DNA of 64,000 nucleotides. Origin: Starkeya sp. ORNL1. GTDB lineage: Bacteria > Pseudomonadota > Alphaproteobacteria > Rhizobiales > Xanthobacteraceae. Positions within the stretch are counted from its first letter, which is position 1, and each line of letters opens with the position of its first letter. The notes under the pieces are model-generated. The model was not told the origin of the DNA. It saw only the letters and a program-made list of their open reading frames with translations, and did not search any database. Both the position numbers and the translations under genes were made by a program. This document shows positions 1-7,938 of this stretch, piece by piece. The stretch is taken from assembly GCF_012971745.1 (NCBI RefSeq), contig NZ_CP048834.1, forward strand, positions 2,108,001 through 2,172,000. The letters run 5' to 3'.

Positions 1-192
1 AAGCGTGGCTTCTGCCCGGAATGCGGCACCACGCTGTTCTCGATGCGCGAGAGCGCCGGCGTCATGGGCATCACCGCCGGCTCGCTCGACGACCCCGGCC
101 TGTTCAAGCCGGCCGACCATATCTGGACCTCGTCCCGGCAGCCCTGGCTGTGCTTGTCCGACGGCCTGACCGAATATCCGGAAGCGCCCTGA
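1..192 (+). CDS. GFA/CENP-V family zinc protein, C-terminal part
   Basis: This is the last 63 codons of an open frame that enters from the left edge; the start lies outside the window. The segment FCPECGTTLF carries a CxxC zinc-binding pair as found in the glutathione-dependent formaldehyde-activating (GFA, Mss4-like fold) family. It is followed by the usual G-I-T-A-G-S-L-D-D strand and an IWTSSRQPWL tail typical of that family. Members bind zinc; most have no proven reaction, so no specific activity is assigned. The frame ends at TGA 190-192, just before a hairpin repeat. Confidence 0.8.
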   Translation, partial: KRGFCPECGTTLFSMRESAGVMGITAGSLDDPGLFKPADHIWTSSRQPWLCLSDGLTEYPEAP

Positions 193-207
193 GCCGGCTT
201 CCCTGAG

Positions 208-253
208 AGCATATCCCGCAAAAGTGGAACCGCCTTTGCGATCAGGATATGCT
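208..253. repeat. Intergenic hairpin repeat (AGCATATCC...GGATATGCT)
   Basis: The arms AGCATATCC (208-216) and GGATATGCT (245-253) are perfectly complementary. Inside them CGCAAA and TTTGCG also pair, giving a long stem-loop between the GFA gene and the methyltransferase. The wording is that of a dispersed Hyphomicrobiales intergenic element; only one copy is seen here. Confidence 0.65.
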
Positions 254-261
254 CCAGGCTA

Positions 262-312
262 TTGAATCTAGAGCACTTTCTTATCGTTCGGATGATTCAT
301 CCAAACGATAAG
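262..312. repeat. GAGCACTTTC palindromic repeat, copy 1
   Basis: The block starts TTGAATCTAGAGCACTTTC and continues into a hairpin whose arms are CTTATCGTT-GGATG and CATCC-AACGATAAG. A second, inverted copy lies at 5950-5994 inside the LPS gene block. It sits just before the GTG start of the methyltransferase, so it could affect that transcript, but nothing proves a regulatory role. Confidence 0.75.
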
Positions 313-342
313 GGCTCCAGCCACTTCCAGCGAGGTCCACAC

Positions 343-1044
343 GTGAGCGCTTTCGATGAGGTATCCGCCGCGATCTGGCGCGGCTACGGCGTGCTCGATA
401 ATTTCCAGGCGGACCAGCATGCGCCCGACGACCAGGGCTGGAATTCCGACCACGTCTTCCTCGGCGACACCATGACCAGCGAGCGCCCGCGGGTGGTGGT
501 CGAGCTCGGCGTCTGGAAAGGCGCCTCGACCATGACCATGGCGGCGACCTTGCGCGAGCACGGCATCGATGGCTGCGTGGTCGCGGTCGATACCTGGCTG
601 GGTTCGAGCGAGCACTGGATGAAGGACATGCACCGTTCCGACATGCGGTTCGAGAACGGCTATCCGCGCATGTACTACACCTTCCTCGCCAACATCGTCG
701 CCAACGGCTTCGCCCGGCACGTGGTGCCGCTGCCGCTGGATTCCGCCAACGCCGCCATCGTGATGCGCAAGTCAGGGGTCTCCGCCGACGTCGTGCACAT
801 CGACGGCGCCCACGACTACGAATCCACCCTCTCGGACCTCAAGCGCTGGTGGGAGATCCTGAAGCCCGGCGGCGTCATGATCGTCGACGATTACGATTCA
901 CGCGGCCGGATCTGGCAGACGGTGCGCCGTGCGGTCGACGATTTCCTCGCCGTGACCCCGCACACCGATTTCGAGTGGCGGCCGGTGAAGGCGCGGTTCC
1001 GGAAGGTGGAAGTGGCGGGGGAAGGTCCGGCCGGCGCCGCGTGA
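343..1044 (+). CDS. Class I SAM-dependent methyltransferase (Methyltransf_24 type)
   Basis: A 233-residue protein when started at GTG 343. An in-frame ATG-like start at 262 would translate the palindromic repeat and is rejected. Motif I reads VVVELGVWKGAST (SAM-binding loop) and the post-motif segment VVHIDGAHDYESTLSDLKRWW is typical of Methyltransf_24/CmcI-like enzymes. LKPGGVMIVDDYD follows as the usual post-III motif. The substrate is unknown; relatives methylate glycans or small hydroxylated metabolites. It stands alone between two repeats. Confidence 0.8.
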   Translation: MSAFDEVSAAIWRGYGVLDNFQADQHAPDDQGWNSDHVFLGDTMTSERPRVVVELGVWKGASTMTMAATLREHGIDGCVVAVDTWLGSSEHWMKDMHRSDMRFENGYPRMYYTFLANIVANGFARHVVPLPLDSANAAIVMRKSGVSADVVHIDGAHDYESTLSDLKRWWEILKPGGVMIVDDYDSRGRIWQTVRRAVDDFLAVTPHTDFEWRPVKARFRKVEVAGEGPAGAA

Positions 1045-1066
1045 TCCTTCGCCACCCCCATCAAGC

Positions 1067-1167
1067 CGTCATCCCGGCCGCAGAGAAGCGGAGAGCCGGG
1101 ATCGCGTGAAGTCCCGCGCCACACCTTCCTGCGATCCCGGATCGGCCTGCGGCCGTCCGGGATGACG
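1067..1167. repeat. REP-like repeat family R1, copy 1
   Basis: The element begins CGTCATCCCGGCCGC and ends CCGTCCGGGATGACG, so its ends are inverted copies of each other, with GATCCCGG words in between. Seven more copies occur at 7048, 15545, 17597, 24920 (interrupted by an IS), 35643, 51404 and 54826. All are intergenic. Confidence 0.9.
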
Positions 1168-1202
1168 ACGAGTGGGGGGAGAAGCCGAGTGGGCGCCGCG
1201 CC

Positions 1203-1721
1203 TCACTCCTCAGCCAGCGGCTCCGAGCTCAGGAGACTTAAACCAAGCGAAGAAACACGGCCGTCTTGGCTCGTCAGAAGAACGGTACCATTCGAAAAGA
1301 GTGGCCCGCAGATGTCCAACGCACGCGGTGTCATGCACAGCATGCTGTGCTCGACCCGCCAGCGGCCCGGAACAATCAAGCGTGGCGCTCGCAGATAGAG
1401 CGTTCTGTCGCGATGAAAGTCGACATAACCGTCGAAATGATAGCCGCGTGCCCGGTAGCGGCGCCCCTCCAGAATTGTTCGGACGGCTCGCGCATTGAGA
1501 GCAGCAAACCCGCTGCTGGCCGGAAGCGGCTTGCCTTCGCGCTCCGCTCTCTCGACGAGCGCGTGAGCCGCGGCATGGGCAGCCTCCAGCTCGGCGGGCA
1601 ACGGAAGCAAGGGCTCCATCTCCACCTTGGCTGAAAGCGGGGATGCAAGACAGAGGCAGCAGCACAACGCGACCAGAAGCACCTTGAGACACGTCGTGAG
1701 CCTGTATCGGTATGAGCTCAT
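1203..1721 (-). CDS. Secreted hypothetical protein
   Basis: A 172-residue protein if started at the ATG complement of 1719-1721, which places a textbook Sec signal peptide at the N-terminus (basic residues, hydrophobic LLVALCCCLCLA, then SPLSAKVE as a likely cleavage region). A longer upstream start would add untypical sequence running into a repeat. The mature part is mixed alpha/beta with a strand-rich block around GYHFDGYVDFHRDRTLYLRAPR. No family is recognised. The two Cys-containing segments (SMLCM, LDICG) could form a disulfide in the periplasm. Confidence 0.6.
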   Translation of the reverse strand: MSSYRYRLTTCLKVLLVALCCCLCLASPLSAKVEMEPLLPLPAELEAAHAAAHALVERAEREGKPLPASSGFAALNARAVRTILEGRRYRARGYHFDGYVDFHRDRTLYLRAPRLIVPGRWRVEHSMLCMTPRALDICGPLFSNGTVLLTSQDGRVSSLGLSLLSSEPLAEE

Positions 1722-1819
1722 GGCATGCCCAGGTGACGCGCAAGAGTGACTGGCCCGTCGATTGTTAGCACGGCCCGGATGACGATGATGGGGAGGTAGA
1801 AGAAGGAAGGCGCTCGGCG

Positions 1820-1928
1820 TGAGCATCCTTCGAGGCTCGCTGCGCTCGCACCTCAGGATGAGGTTGTTCCTCTAACGCGACCTCATCCTGCGGTGCCCGG
1901 CAACGCCGGGCCGCGAAGGATGCTGACG
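1820..1928. repeat. Paired inverted repeat family R2, copy 1
   Basis: Two inverted modules, GAGCATCCTTCGAGG...CACCTCAGGATGAGG and CCTCATCC...CGAAGGATGC, are separated by about 15 nt, so the whole unit can fold into one large cruciform. Ten such units occur in the window. Confidence 0.9.
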
Positions 1929-1948
1929 CAGAGCGCCTCCAATCGCCC

Positions 1949-2539
1949 TCAATCCCGCGCGCTGATCTCGCACTCGCCGCGATGGACGACGTTCGTCTTG
2001 CCGGGCCGGGTCGCGGCGCGGCGCATGAAGATGGTGGGGCGGCGGTGCTTCAGCGCGCCGCGGCGGCGGCGACGCGGGATGGTCCGAGCCACCACCAGGC
2101 GGCCGAGCATCGGATAGGCGGCCTCGACCGTACCGTCGAGCTTCGTCACCAGCATCGGGAGGCCGAGGGCCCCGGCCCAGCCGCGCCATTCGGCGACGAC
2201 ATCGTCCGGCGTCGGCGCCGCGAACAGCGTGACTTCGAGCGAGGGATCGGCATGCGCCAGTACCAGCGTCACGCCCTCGCCTTCCTCGTCGAGCAACCGC
2301 ACCGCGACGCCCTGATAGGAGGCGAGCCGCAGGCTCAGCTTCATCGGAATACCGGCGACATGGCGACGCAGCACGATATGGTCGGGATGGAGCTCCACCG
2401 CGCGCACGCCGGCGTCGGAGCCGTCGTCGCGATCCCGGAAGCGGACCGGCCATGCGCCAGGGGCGGACGGCCGTTCGATACGGACATAAGGGTCCGGCTG
2501 GACGGGAAGGCTCCCGTCCACTGCTGATTGACGCCTCAT
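1949..2539 (-). CDS. DUF6101 family protein
   Basis: A 196-residue protein that matches the DUF6101 pattern: an N-terminal beta-rich region (VRAVELHPDHIVLRRHVAGIPMKLSL), then DEEGEGVTLVLAHADPSLEVTL. It ends with a basic RRRRRGALKHRRPTIFMRR block near residues 154-175. The family is confined to Hyphomicrobiales as far as I recall and has no known function. The start ATG (2537-2539) gives the expected length. It is divergent from the CysQ-LPS block. Confidence 0.75.
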   Translation of the reverse strand: MRRQSAVDGSLPVQPDPYVRIERPSAPGAWPVRFRDRDDGSDAGVRAVELHPDHIVLRRHVAGIPMKLSLRLASYQGVAVRLLDEEGEGVTLVLAHADPSLEVTLFAAPTPDDVVAEWRGWAGALGLPMLVTKLDGTVEAAYPMLGRLVVARTIPRRRRRGALKHRRPTIFMRRAATRPGKTNVVHRGECEISARD

Positions 2540-2747
2540 AGCACTCCCCGCCGGTCGTTGTGGCTCTGTGGCCCCGGTCGTGAGGCAATCATGGCCCCCA
2601 AGTCTGGCTTACGGCTTAAGGGAAATGGTTGACCGTTTCTTCGCTCGCGGTATCGGGGGCATTCCATCCGCCATGCTTGACAAAGTGTTGCGCGTCAAAG
2701 GCCCGCTCGCGCTTGCGCATCTCGCCTTGCGCGCTTATGCGCACGGG

Positions 2748-3575
2748 ATGGACGATCATTCGCACACATTGCCGGCCGGGGACGGTGCCTCGCTGCCCGA
2801 TCCGCTGGCGGATCCCGCCTTTGCCGCGCGCCACATGGCCGATGCCGTGGTCGCCGCCGGCGCGGTGGCGGTGGCGATGTTCCGCGCCGGGGTAAAGTCC
2901 TGGTCGAAGGCCGGGGATTCCCCGGTCACCGAGGCCGACATCGCCGTCGACACCATGCTGCGCGACCGCCTGACCCTGCTTGCGCCCGGCTATGGCTGGC
3001 TGTCGGAGGAGACCGCGGACGATCCGTCGCGCCTCACGCGCGAGCGGCTCTGGATCGTCGATCCGATCGACGGCACCCGCGCCTATATGCACGGCGGCTC
3101 GGACTGGACGGTCTCGGTGGCGCTGGTAGAGCGCGGGCGTCCGATCGCCGCCGCGCTCTACGCCCCGGTCACCGACGAACTGTTCGTCGCGGTAACCGGC
3201 GGCGGCACCACGCGAAATGCGCAGCCGGTTACCGTCTCGAGCGCTGGCGCGCTGCCCGGTATCAGGATCGACGGACCGGTGCCGTTCGTCGACCGGCTGA
3301 TGGGCGACACACCGTTCATCCGCCTGCCGCGCATCCGCTCGCTCGCCTTGCGCATTGCGCGGGTGGCGACCGGAGAGGTTGACGCTGCGCTTGCCTCGCC
3401 CAACGGGCATGATTGGGACCTTGCCGCCGCCGACCTTTTGGTGCACGAAGCAGGGGGCCGCCTCACCACGCTCGACGGCCTCCCGCTCGTCTATAACGCG
3501 CCCGTGCCGCGTCATGGCGCCCTGGTGTCGGCCGGCGCCGCGCTGCACGCGCTGCTTGTGGCGGCGGCACATTGA
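2748..3575 (+). CDS. cysQ: Inositol monophosphatase family protein, probably 3'(2'),5'-bisphosphate nucleotidase
   Basis: A 275-residue IMPase-fold phosphatase from ATG 2748. Metal-binding motifs are present: LSEETADD (loop Glu-Glu), WIVDPIDGTRAY (D-P-I-D-G-T) and GHDWDLAAADLLVHEAGG near the C-terminus. Length fits CysQ, which removes the 3' phosphate from PAP. Upstream in-frame starts exist (2568, 2673) but add sequence outside the family. DUF4170 and DUF374 genes directly follow, an order common in Hyphomicrobiales, so it may be co-transcribed with the LPS block. Substrate choice between PAP and inositol phosphates cannot be read from sequence. Confidence 0.8.
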   Translation: MDDHSHTLPAGDGASLPDPLADPAFAARHMADAVVAAGAVAVAMFRAGVKSWSKAGDSPVTEADIAVDTMLRDRLTLLAPGYGWLSEETADDPSRLTRERLWIVDPIDGTRAYMHGGSDWTVSVALVERGRPIAAALYAPVTDELFVAVTGGGTTRNAQPVTVSSAGALPGIRIDGPVPFVDRLMGDTPFIRLPRIRSLALRIARVATGEVDAALASPNGHDWDLAAADLLVHEAGGRLTTLDGLPLVYNAPVPRHGALVSAGAALHALLVAAAH

Positions 3576-3611
3576 ACGGAGCGGCTCGTCACAGGTGGAC
3601 GCGGAAACGGC

Positions 3612-3866
3612 ATGACTGAGATCACGACCAGCCCACAGCTCCTGCACCTGGTGTTCGGCGGCGAGCTCGAGAGCATTGACGGCGTGACCTTCCGGGACAT
3701 CGCCGGGCTCGACATCGTCGGCATCTATCCGAACTATGCCACCGCCTTCGCTGCCTGGAAGGGCAAGGCCCAGCAGACCGTCGATAATGCGCATATGCGC
3801 TATTTCATCGTGCATCTGCACCGGCTGCTCGATCCCGATGCGACGCCGAAGCCCACCGGCGGCTGA
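3612..3866 (+). CDS. DUF4170 family protein
   Basis: An 84-residue protein recognised by its content (LVFGGELESIDGVTFRDIAGLDIVGIYPNYATAFAAWKGKAQQTVDNAHMRYFIVHLHRLLDP). DUF4170 proteins are small, soluble and restricted to Alphaproteobacteria. They are regularly found between an IMPase-family gene and the DUF374 acyltransferase, as here. The function is unknown; the context suggests a link to lipid A or Kdo addition. It starts 37 nt after the phosphatase gene and ends 11 nt before the next. Confidence 0.85.
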   Translation: MTEITTSPQLLHLVFGGELESIDGVTFRDIAGLDIVGIYPNYATAFAAWKGKAQQTVDNAHMRYFIVHLHRLLDPDATPKPTGG

Positions 3867-3877
3867 GCGGCGCACCC

Positions 3878-4654
3878 ATGGACATCTGGCGTAAACTGCG
3901 CCGCTCGCAGCGCGTGCGCATGGCGCTCGGCCGCAGCATGGCGGCCTATCTGCGCTTCGTCTGGCGCACCTCGCGCGTCACCATGGAGCCGGCCAACCTC
4001 TACGACCTCGCCGAGGTCGAGCTGCCGATGATCCTCACCTTCTGGCACGGGCAGCATTTCCTCACCCCGTTCCTGATGAAGCCGCACCACCGCGGCAAGG
4101 TGATGATCTCGCGCAGCGCCGATGCCGACGTGAACGCGATCGCCGCCGAGGCGCTGGGCATCGGCACGATCCGCGGCTCCGGCGCCATGAAGATCAAGGA
4201 TTCCAACCGCAAGGGCGGCCTCAACGCGACGCTGGAGATGATCCGCACGCTGGAAGAAGGCGTCAATGTCGCGATGACCGCCGACATCCCGAAGATCGCC
4301 CGGGTTGCCGGGCTCGGCGTCGTCACCATCGGCAAGCATTCCGGCCGGCCGATCTTCCCGGTCGCCATCGCCACCCGCTACCGCATATTGGCGAAGAGCT
4401 GGGACCGTGCTGCCATCCACCTGCCGTTCGGCCGGGTGGCGGTGGTGGCGGGCGACGGAGTGCGGGTGCCGGCCGACGCCGATGGCGAGACGCTGGAGGC
4501 GGCGCGCCGCGAGATCCAGCGCCAGCTCGAGGTCGCCACCGCCCGTGCCGAGGCGCTGGTCGGGCGCGGCCCGCTCACCGCCGCCCATTCGGCGCCGGCC
4601 GAGGCAAAACAGGGCTCGCAACAGGGATCGCAGCACGGGTCGCACAATGGCTAG
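3878..4654 (+). CDS. Lysophospholipid acyltransferase family protein (DUF374)
   Basis: A 258-residue protein with the DUF374 signature: LTFWHGQHF near residue 53 in place of the classic NHxxxxD box, ISRSADADVNAIAAEALGIGTIRGSG, and VAMTADIPKIARVAGLGVVTIGKHSGRPIFPVAIAT. The family belongs to the LPLAT fold and is thought to act on membrane lipids next to Kdo transfer. The C-terminus is a low-complexity Q/G/S/H tail (about the last 15 residues) that may be dispensable. Its stop overlaps the start of waaA by 8 nt, indicating translational coupling. Confidence 0.85.
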   Translation: MDIWRKLRRSQRVRMALGRSMAAYLRFVWRTSRVTMEPANLYDLAEVELPMILTFWHGQHFLTPFLMKPHHRGKVMISRSADADVNAIAAEALGIGTIRGSGAMKIKDSNRKGGLNATLEMIRTLEEGVNVAMTADIPKIARVAGLGVVTIGKHSGRPIFPVAIATRYRILAKSWDRAAIHLPFGRVAVVAGDGVRVPADADGETLEAARREIQRQLEVATARAEALVGRGPLTAAHSAPAEAKQGSQQGSQHGSHNG

Positions 4655-5942
4655 CGCCCGCGGCACGCTGCTGATCTCCACCTACCGCTTCGCCACCTGG
4701 GCGGCGACGCCGTTCGCGCGGCTGCTGCTGTCCTCGCGGCTGAAGCGCGGCAAGGAGGATGCGGCGCGGCTGAACGAGCGCTTCGGCCAGGCCAGGGCAC
4801 CGCGGCCGAAGGGGCCGCTGGTATGGCTGCACGGCGCCAGCGTCGGCGAGATACTCTCGCTGCTGCCGCTGATCGACCGGCTGCGCGGGCGCGGCTTCCA
4901 CGTGCTGCTCACCTCCGGCACCGTCACCTCGGCGCGCCTCGCCGAGGACCGCCTGACGGCGGGCACCATGCACCAGTTTGTGCCGCTGGACTCGCCGGTG
5001 TTCATGCGCCGCTTCCTCAGGCACTGGCGGCCCAATCTGGTGCTGCTCGCCGAATCCGAATTGTGGCCGAACCTCATCACCGAGGTGAATGCGCGCCAGA
5101 TTCCGCTGGTGCTGGTCAATGCCCGGCTGTCGCCGCGCTCCTTTGCGAGCTGGCGCCGGCTGCCGCGCAGCGCCGCGGCACTGCTCGCCCGGGTCGACCT
5201 CTGCCTCGCGCAAGGCGAAGGCGACGGCCAGCGCTATGCCAAGCTCGGCGCGCCGCGCGTGACCGTGACCGGCAATCTGAAGTTCGACGCACCGCCGCCG
5301 CCGGTCGACAACGCCGCCTTCGAGACGCTGCGCCAGGCCACGGCCGGGCGTCCGGTGCTGGTCGCCGCCTCCACCCATGCGGGCGAGGACGAGGTGGTGA
5401 TCGCCGCGCACAAGACGCTGCACGCCGCCGTGCCCGACCTGCTCACCATCATCGCGCCGCGCCATCCGCAGCGCGGCCAGGCCATCATCGAGGCGGCGAA
5501 TGCCGAGCAGGTGCCGGCGGTGCTGCGCAGCGACGGCTATCTCCCCGATCGCGGCACGCAGCTCTATGTCGCCGACACCATCGGCGAGCTCGGCCTGTTC
5601 TACAGCCTTGCCCGGATCGCGCTGCTCGGCCGCTCGGTGATCGGCCGCGGCGGGCAGAACCCGATCGAGGCGGCAAAGCTCGGTGCCGCCATCGTGCACG
5701 GGCCGAATGTCGGTAATTTCGAGGAGGTCTATCAGCGCCTCGATGCCGCGAACGGGGCGATCACGGTCACTGATGCGGCGACGCTGGCGGACGCGGCGCG
5801 GCGGCTGCTGACCGACGAGGCCGAGCGCGCGCGCATGGTCGCAGCGGCGCAAGCGACGATTACCTCGCTCAGTGGCGCGCTGGACCGTACATTGGCGGCA
5901 ATCGATCCCTATCTAGTGCAGATACGGCTCGAACGACATTGA
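4647..5942 (+). CDS. waaA: 3-deoxy-D-manno-octulosonic acid (Kdo) transferase
   Basis: A 431-residue GT30-family enzyme that adds Kdo from CMP-Kdo to lipid A precursor at the inner membrane. Features: an N-terminal anchor helix (ISTYRFATWAATPFARLLLSSRLKRGKED), the acceptor-domain GPLVWLHGASVGE motif with the catalytic-region Glu, LLTSGTVTSARL, LAESELWPNLITE, and the donor-domain GRGGQNPIEAAKLGAAIVHGPNVGNF. The ATG at 4647 overlaps the acyltransferase stop. A longer frame upstream (from 4305) is a shadow of that gene. The next gene is lpxK, separated only by a palindromic repeat. Confidence 0.95.
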   Translation: MASARGTLLISTYRFATWAATPFARLLLSSRLKRGKEDAARLNERFGQARAPRPKGPLVWLHGASVGEILSLLPLIDRLRGRGFHVLLTSGTVTSARLAEDRLTAGTMHQFVPLDSPVFMRRFLRHWRPNLVLLAESELWPNLITEVNARQIPLVLVNARLSPRSFASWRRLPRSAAALLARVDLCLAQGEGDGQRYAKLGAPRVTVTGNLKFDAPPPPVDNAAFETLRQATAGRPVLVAASTHAGEDEVVIAAHKTLHAAVPDLLTIIAPRHPQRGQAIIEAANAEQVPAVLRSDGYLPDRGTQLYVADTIGELGLFYSLARIALLGRSVIGRGGQNPIEAAKLGAAIVHGPNVGNFEEVYQRLDAANGAITVTDAATLADAARRLLTDEAERARMVAAAQATITSLSGALDRTLAAIDPYLVQIRLERH

Positions 5943-5949
5943 GCTCTCC

Positions 5950-5994
5950 GGTCGGATGAACCATCCGACCGACAAGAAAGTGCTCTGGATTCAA
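5950..5994. repeat. GAGCACTTTC palindromic repeat, copy 2 (inverted)
   Basis: The reverse complement reads TTGAATCCAGAGCACTTTC followed by a hairpin GTCGGATG-GTT-CATCCGAC. It matches the copy at 262-312. Differences at paired positions keep the stem intact. It occupies the 69-nt gap between waaA and lpxK. Confidence 0.8.
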
Positions 5995-6011
5995 ACTGCT
6001 GAAAGGCCAGC

Positions 6012-7031
6012 ATGCGCGCGCCCGATTTCTGGTGGCGACGGGAGCGGACCGCCGCAGCCTCCCTGCTTGCCCCGTTCGGTGCGCTCGCCGGCGCCTATGC
6101 TTCCGCGCGCATGAAGCGCGAGGGCCGCAGCGTCGGCATTCCGGTGATCTGCGTCGGCAATCCCACGGTCGGCGGCGCCGGCAAGACGCCGACCGCCATC
6201 CATCTCGCCCATCGCCTCGCCGGCCTCGGGCGGCGCGCGGTGTTCCTGACGCGCGGCTATGGCGGTACCCTGCACGGGCCAGCGGTTGTCGACCCCAATC
6301 GCCACAGCTCGGCCGAGGTCGGCGACGAGCCGCTGCTGCTGGCGCGCGCCGCCCCGGTCATTGTCGGCCGGGACCGTGTGGTCGCCGCGCTCGGCGCCGA
6401 ACGCCTGGGCGCCGAGGCCCTGGTGATGGATGACGGCTTCCAGAACCCAGCGCTCACCAAATCGCTGTCGATCCTGGTGGTCGATGCCGGCGTCGGCATC
6501 GGCAATGGGCTGTGCGTGCCGGCCGGGCCGCTGCGGGCGCCGCTGGCACCGCAATTCGCCCGCGCCGACGCGCTGCTGCTGGTCGGCGAAGGCGCGCCGG
6601 GCGATGAGGTCGGCATTGCTGCCAGGGCCGCCGGGCTGCCGGTGCTGCATGGCCGCCTCGCCCCGGAAGCCGGCGCCGTGGCGCGGCTGATCGGGCGCCG
6701 GCTCTATGCCTTTGCCGGCATTGGGCGGCCGTCCAAGTTCTTCGAGACGCTGGATGCGGTCGGCATCCGCCCGGCGCAGAAGCGGGCCTTCCCCGACCAC
6801 CATGTATTCACCGAAGGCGAGGTCGACACGCTGCTGCGCGAGGCCGATGCCGGCGACTACACGCTGGTGACCACGGAAAAGGACGCCGCCCGCCTCGCCA
6901 GCAATACCGCCGGCCGCACGCTGCTGCGCGCCGCCGAGGTGCTGCCGGTCCGGCTGGTGCCGGACGAGGCGAGCGGGCTCGAACTCGACCGTCTCCTCGC
7001 CAAGGCGCTGGCCCCGGCGCGGGCGGTGTGA
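6012..7031 (+). CDS. lpxK: Tetraacyldisaccharide 4'-kinase (lipid A 4'-kinase)
   Basis: A 339-residue LpxK. It starts with the membrane-associated MRAPDFWWRRERTAAASLLAPFGALAGAYA segment, followed by the P-loop VGNPTVGGAGKTPTAIHLA. Then come FLTRGYGG, VGDEPLLLA, ALVMDDGFQNPAL with the catalytic Asp region, and the C-terminal FPDHHVFTEGEVDTLLREAD and TTEKDAARL. The enzyme phosphorylates the 4' position of the lipid A disaccharide at the inner membrane. ATG 6012 follows waaA closely and the pair is probably co-transcribed. A convergent REP-like repeat follows. Confidence 0.95.
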   Translation: MRAPDFWWRRERTAAASLLAPFGALAGAYASARMKREGRSVGIPVICVGNPTVGGAGKTPTAIHLAHRLAGLGRRAVFLTRGYGGTLHGPAVVDPNRHSSAEVGDEPLLLARAAPVIVGRDRVVAALGAERLGAEALVMDDGFQNPALTKSLSILVVDAGVGIGNGLCVPAGPLRAPLAPQFARADALLLVGEGAPGDEVGIAARAAGLPVLHGRLAPEAGAVARLIGRRLYAFAGIGRPSKFFETLDAVGIRPAQKRAFPDHHVFTEGEVDTLLREADAGDYTLVTTEKDAARLASNTAGRTLLRAAEVLPVRLVPDEASGLELDRLLAKALAPARAV

Positions 7032-7047
7032 GGTCTTTCCCAAAGGG

Positions 7048-7146
7048 CGTCATCCCGGCCGCAGCGAAGCGGAGACCCGGGATCGCGTGACAATAGAGAA
7101 CGTCATGCGATCCCGGATATGGCCTGACGGCCATTCCGGGATGACG
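7048..7146. repeat. REP-like repeat family R1, copy 2
   Basis: CGTCATCCCGGCCGCAGCG ... CATTCCGGGATGACG with internal GATCGCG/GATCCCGG words. It lies between the convergent ends of lpxK and the DUF892 gene, where it can form a terminator-like hairpin. Confidence 0.85.
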
Positions 7147-7159
7147 ACTATGGGAACGA

Positions 7160-7666
7160 TCAGCTCGCGGCGCGGACGTTGAGCTTGGATTCCGCCACCT
7201 TGGTAAGCTTGGCGTCGGCGGCCTTCTCCTCCTCCAGGGTGCGGGCCAGCACGGCGGCGCAGTCGGCGCGGCCAAGCTGCTTGGCCCAGGCGATCAGGGT
7301 GCCGTAGCGCGTGATCTCGTAATGTTCCACCGCCTGCGCGGCGGCAGCCAAGGCGGCATCGAGCACTTCCTTGTCGGAGATGTCGCCGCTGATCTCCTCG
7401 GCTTCCTTGATGATGCCGTCGATCGCCGGGCACGTGACGGTCTTGGCCTCGGCGCCGTGCATGCGGAACACCTCCTCCAGCCGCGATACGTGCTGTTCGG
7501 TCTCCTTCAGATGGCTCTTGAAGCCGGCCTTCAGCGTCGCGTCCGTGGTCTTGTCGATCATTTCCGGCAGCGCTTTCAGGATGCGCTTCTCTGCATAATA
7601 GATGTCGCGCAGCGTATGCACGAACAGATCATCCATCGTCTTGATGTCTTTGGTGAAGAAACCCAT
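7160..7666 (-). CDS. Ferritin-like DUF892 (YciE/YciF family) protein
   Basis: A 168-residue four-helix-bundle protein. MDDLFVHTLRDIYYAEKRILKALPEMIDKTTDATLKAGFKSHLKETEQHVSRLEEVF carries the ferritin-like Glu and ExxH ligand pattern. A second pair follows at AQAVEHYEITRYGTLI and ARTLEEEKAADAKL. These proteins accumulate under general stress in proteobacteria; the biochemical role is not settled. A strong EcfG-type promoter at 7756-7780 supports stress control here. The C-terminus ends with a short ESKLNVRAAS tail. Confidence 0.9.
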   Translation of the reverse strand: MGFFTKDIKTMDDLFVHTLRDIYYAEKRILKALPEMIDKTTDATLKAGFKSHLKETEQHVSRLEEVFRMHGAEAKTVTCPAIDGIIKEAEEISGDISDKEVLDAALAAAAQAVEHYEITRYGTLIAWAKQLGRADCAAVLARTLEEEKAADAKLTKVAESKLNVRAAS

Positions 7667-7755
7667 GATTCTTCCTCCTGCCGTTGCCGGTTTGGCTGGT
7701 ATTGAGATGTGTTTCTCGGAGACGGCGGCGCTCTTCTGCGCGGCCAGTGCCCATC

Positions 7756-7780
7756 AACGATCGGTCGGGCGGCATGTTCC
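7756..7780 (-). promoter_or_regulatory. EcfG-type general stress promoter
   Basis: On the minus strand the site reads GGAAC (7780-7776), 16 nt, then CGTT (7759-7756). This is the -35/-10 pattern of the alphaproteobacterial EcfG sigma factor. The -10 ends about 90 nt before the DUF892 start codon. Assignment is by pattern only. Confidence 0.65.
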
Positions 7781-7852
7781 CTCGCCGCGCGACATTTCAG
7801 CGGCGCGGCGGCGATTCTTCTGCGCGCGACAGTCGCTTGATACCGGCGACGA

Positions 7853-7870
7853 CTTTCATATAACTGTCAT
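7853..7870 (+). promoter_or_regulatory. Pho box (PhoB-binding site)
   Basis: CTTTCAT-ATAA-CTGTCAT is two 7-mers with a 4-nt spacer, differing from the classical CTGTCAT-N4-CTGTCAT at one base. It lies 69 nt before the start of the Na/Pi cotransporter gene, an expected PhoB target. The site could also be reached from the divergent DUF892 gene. Confidence 0.8.
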
Positions 7871-7938
7871 ATTACCAGTCTAGGCGATCGCGGCTCCGGC
7901 CTGCAGAACCCCGCCGCCGGCTCGCAGGACCCGCATTG

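Noticed and set aside
2616..3875. Long minus-strand open frame opposite cysQ and DUF4170
   Set aside because: It is the mirror frame of well-supported genes, has Arg/His/Gly-rich composition with no domain, and arises from high third-position GC.
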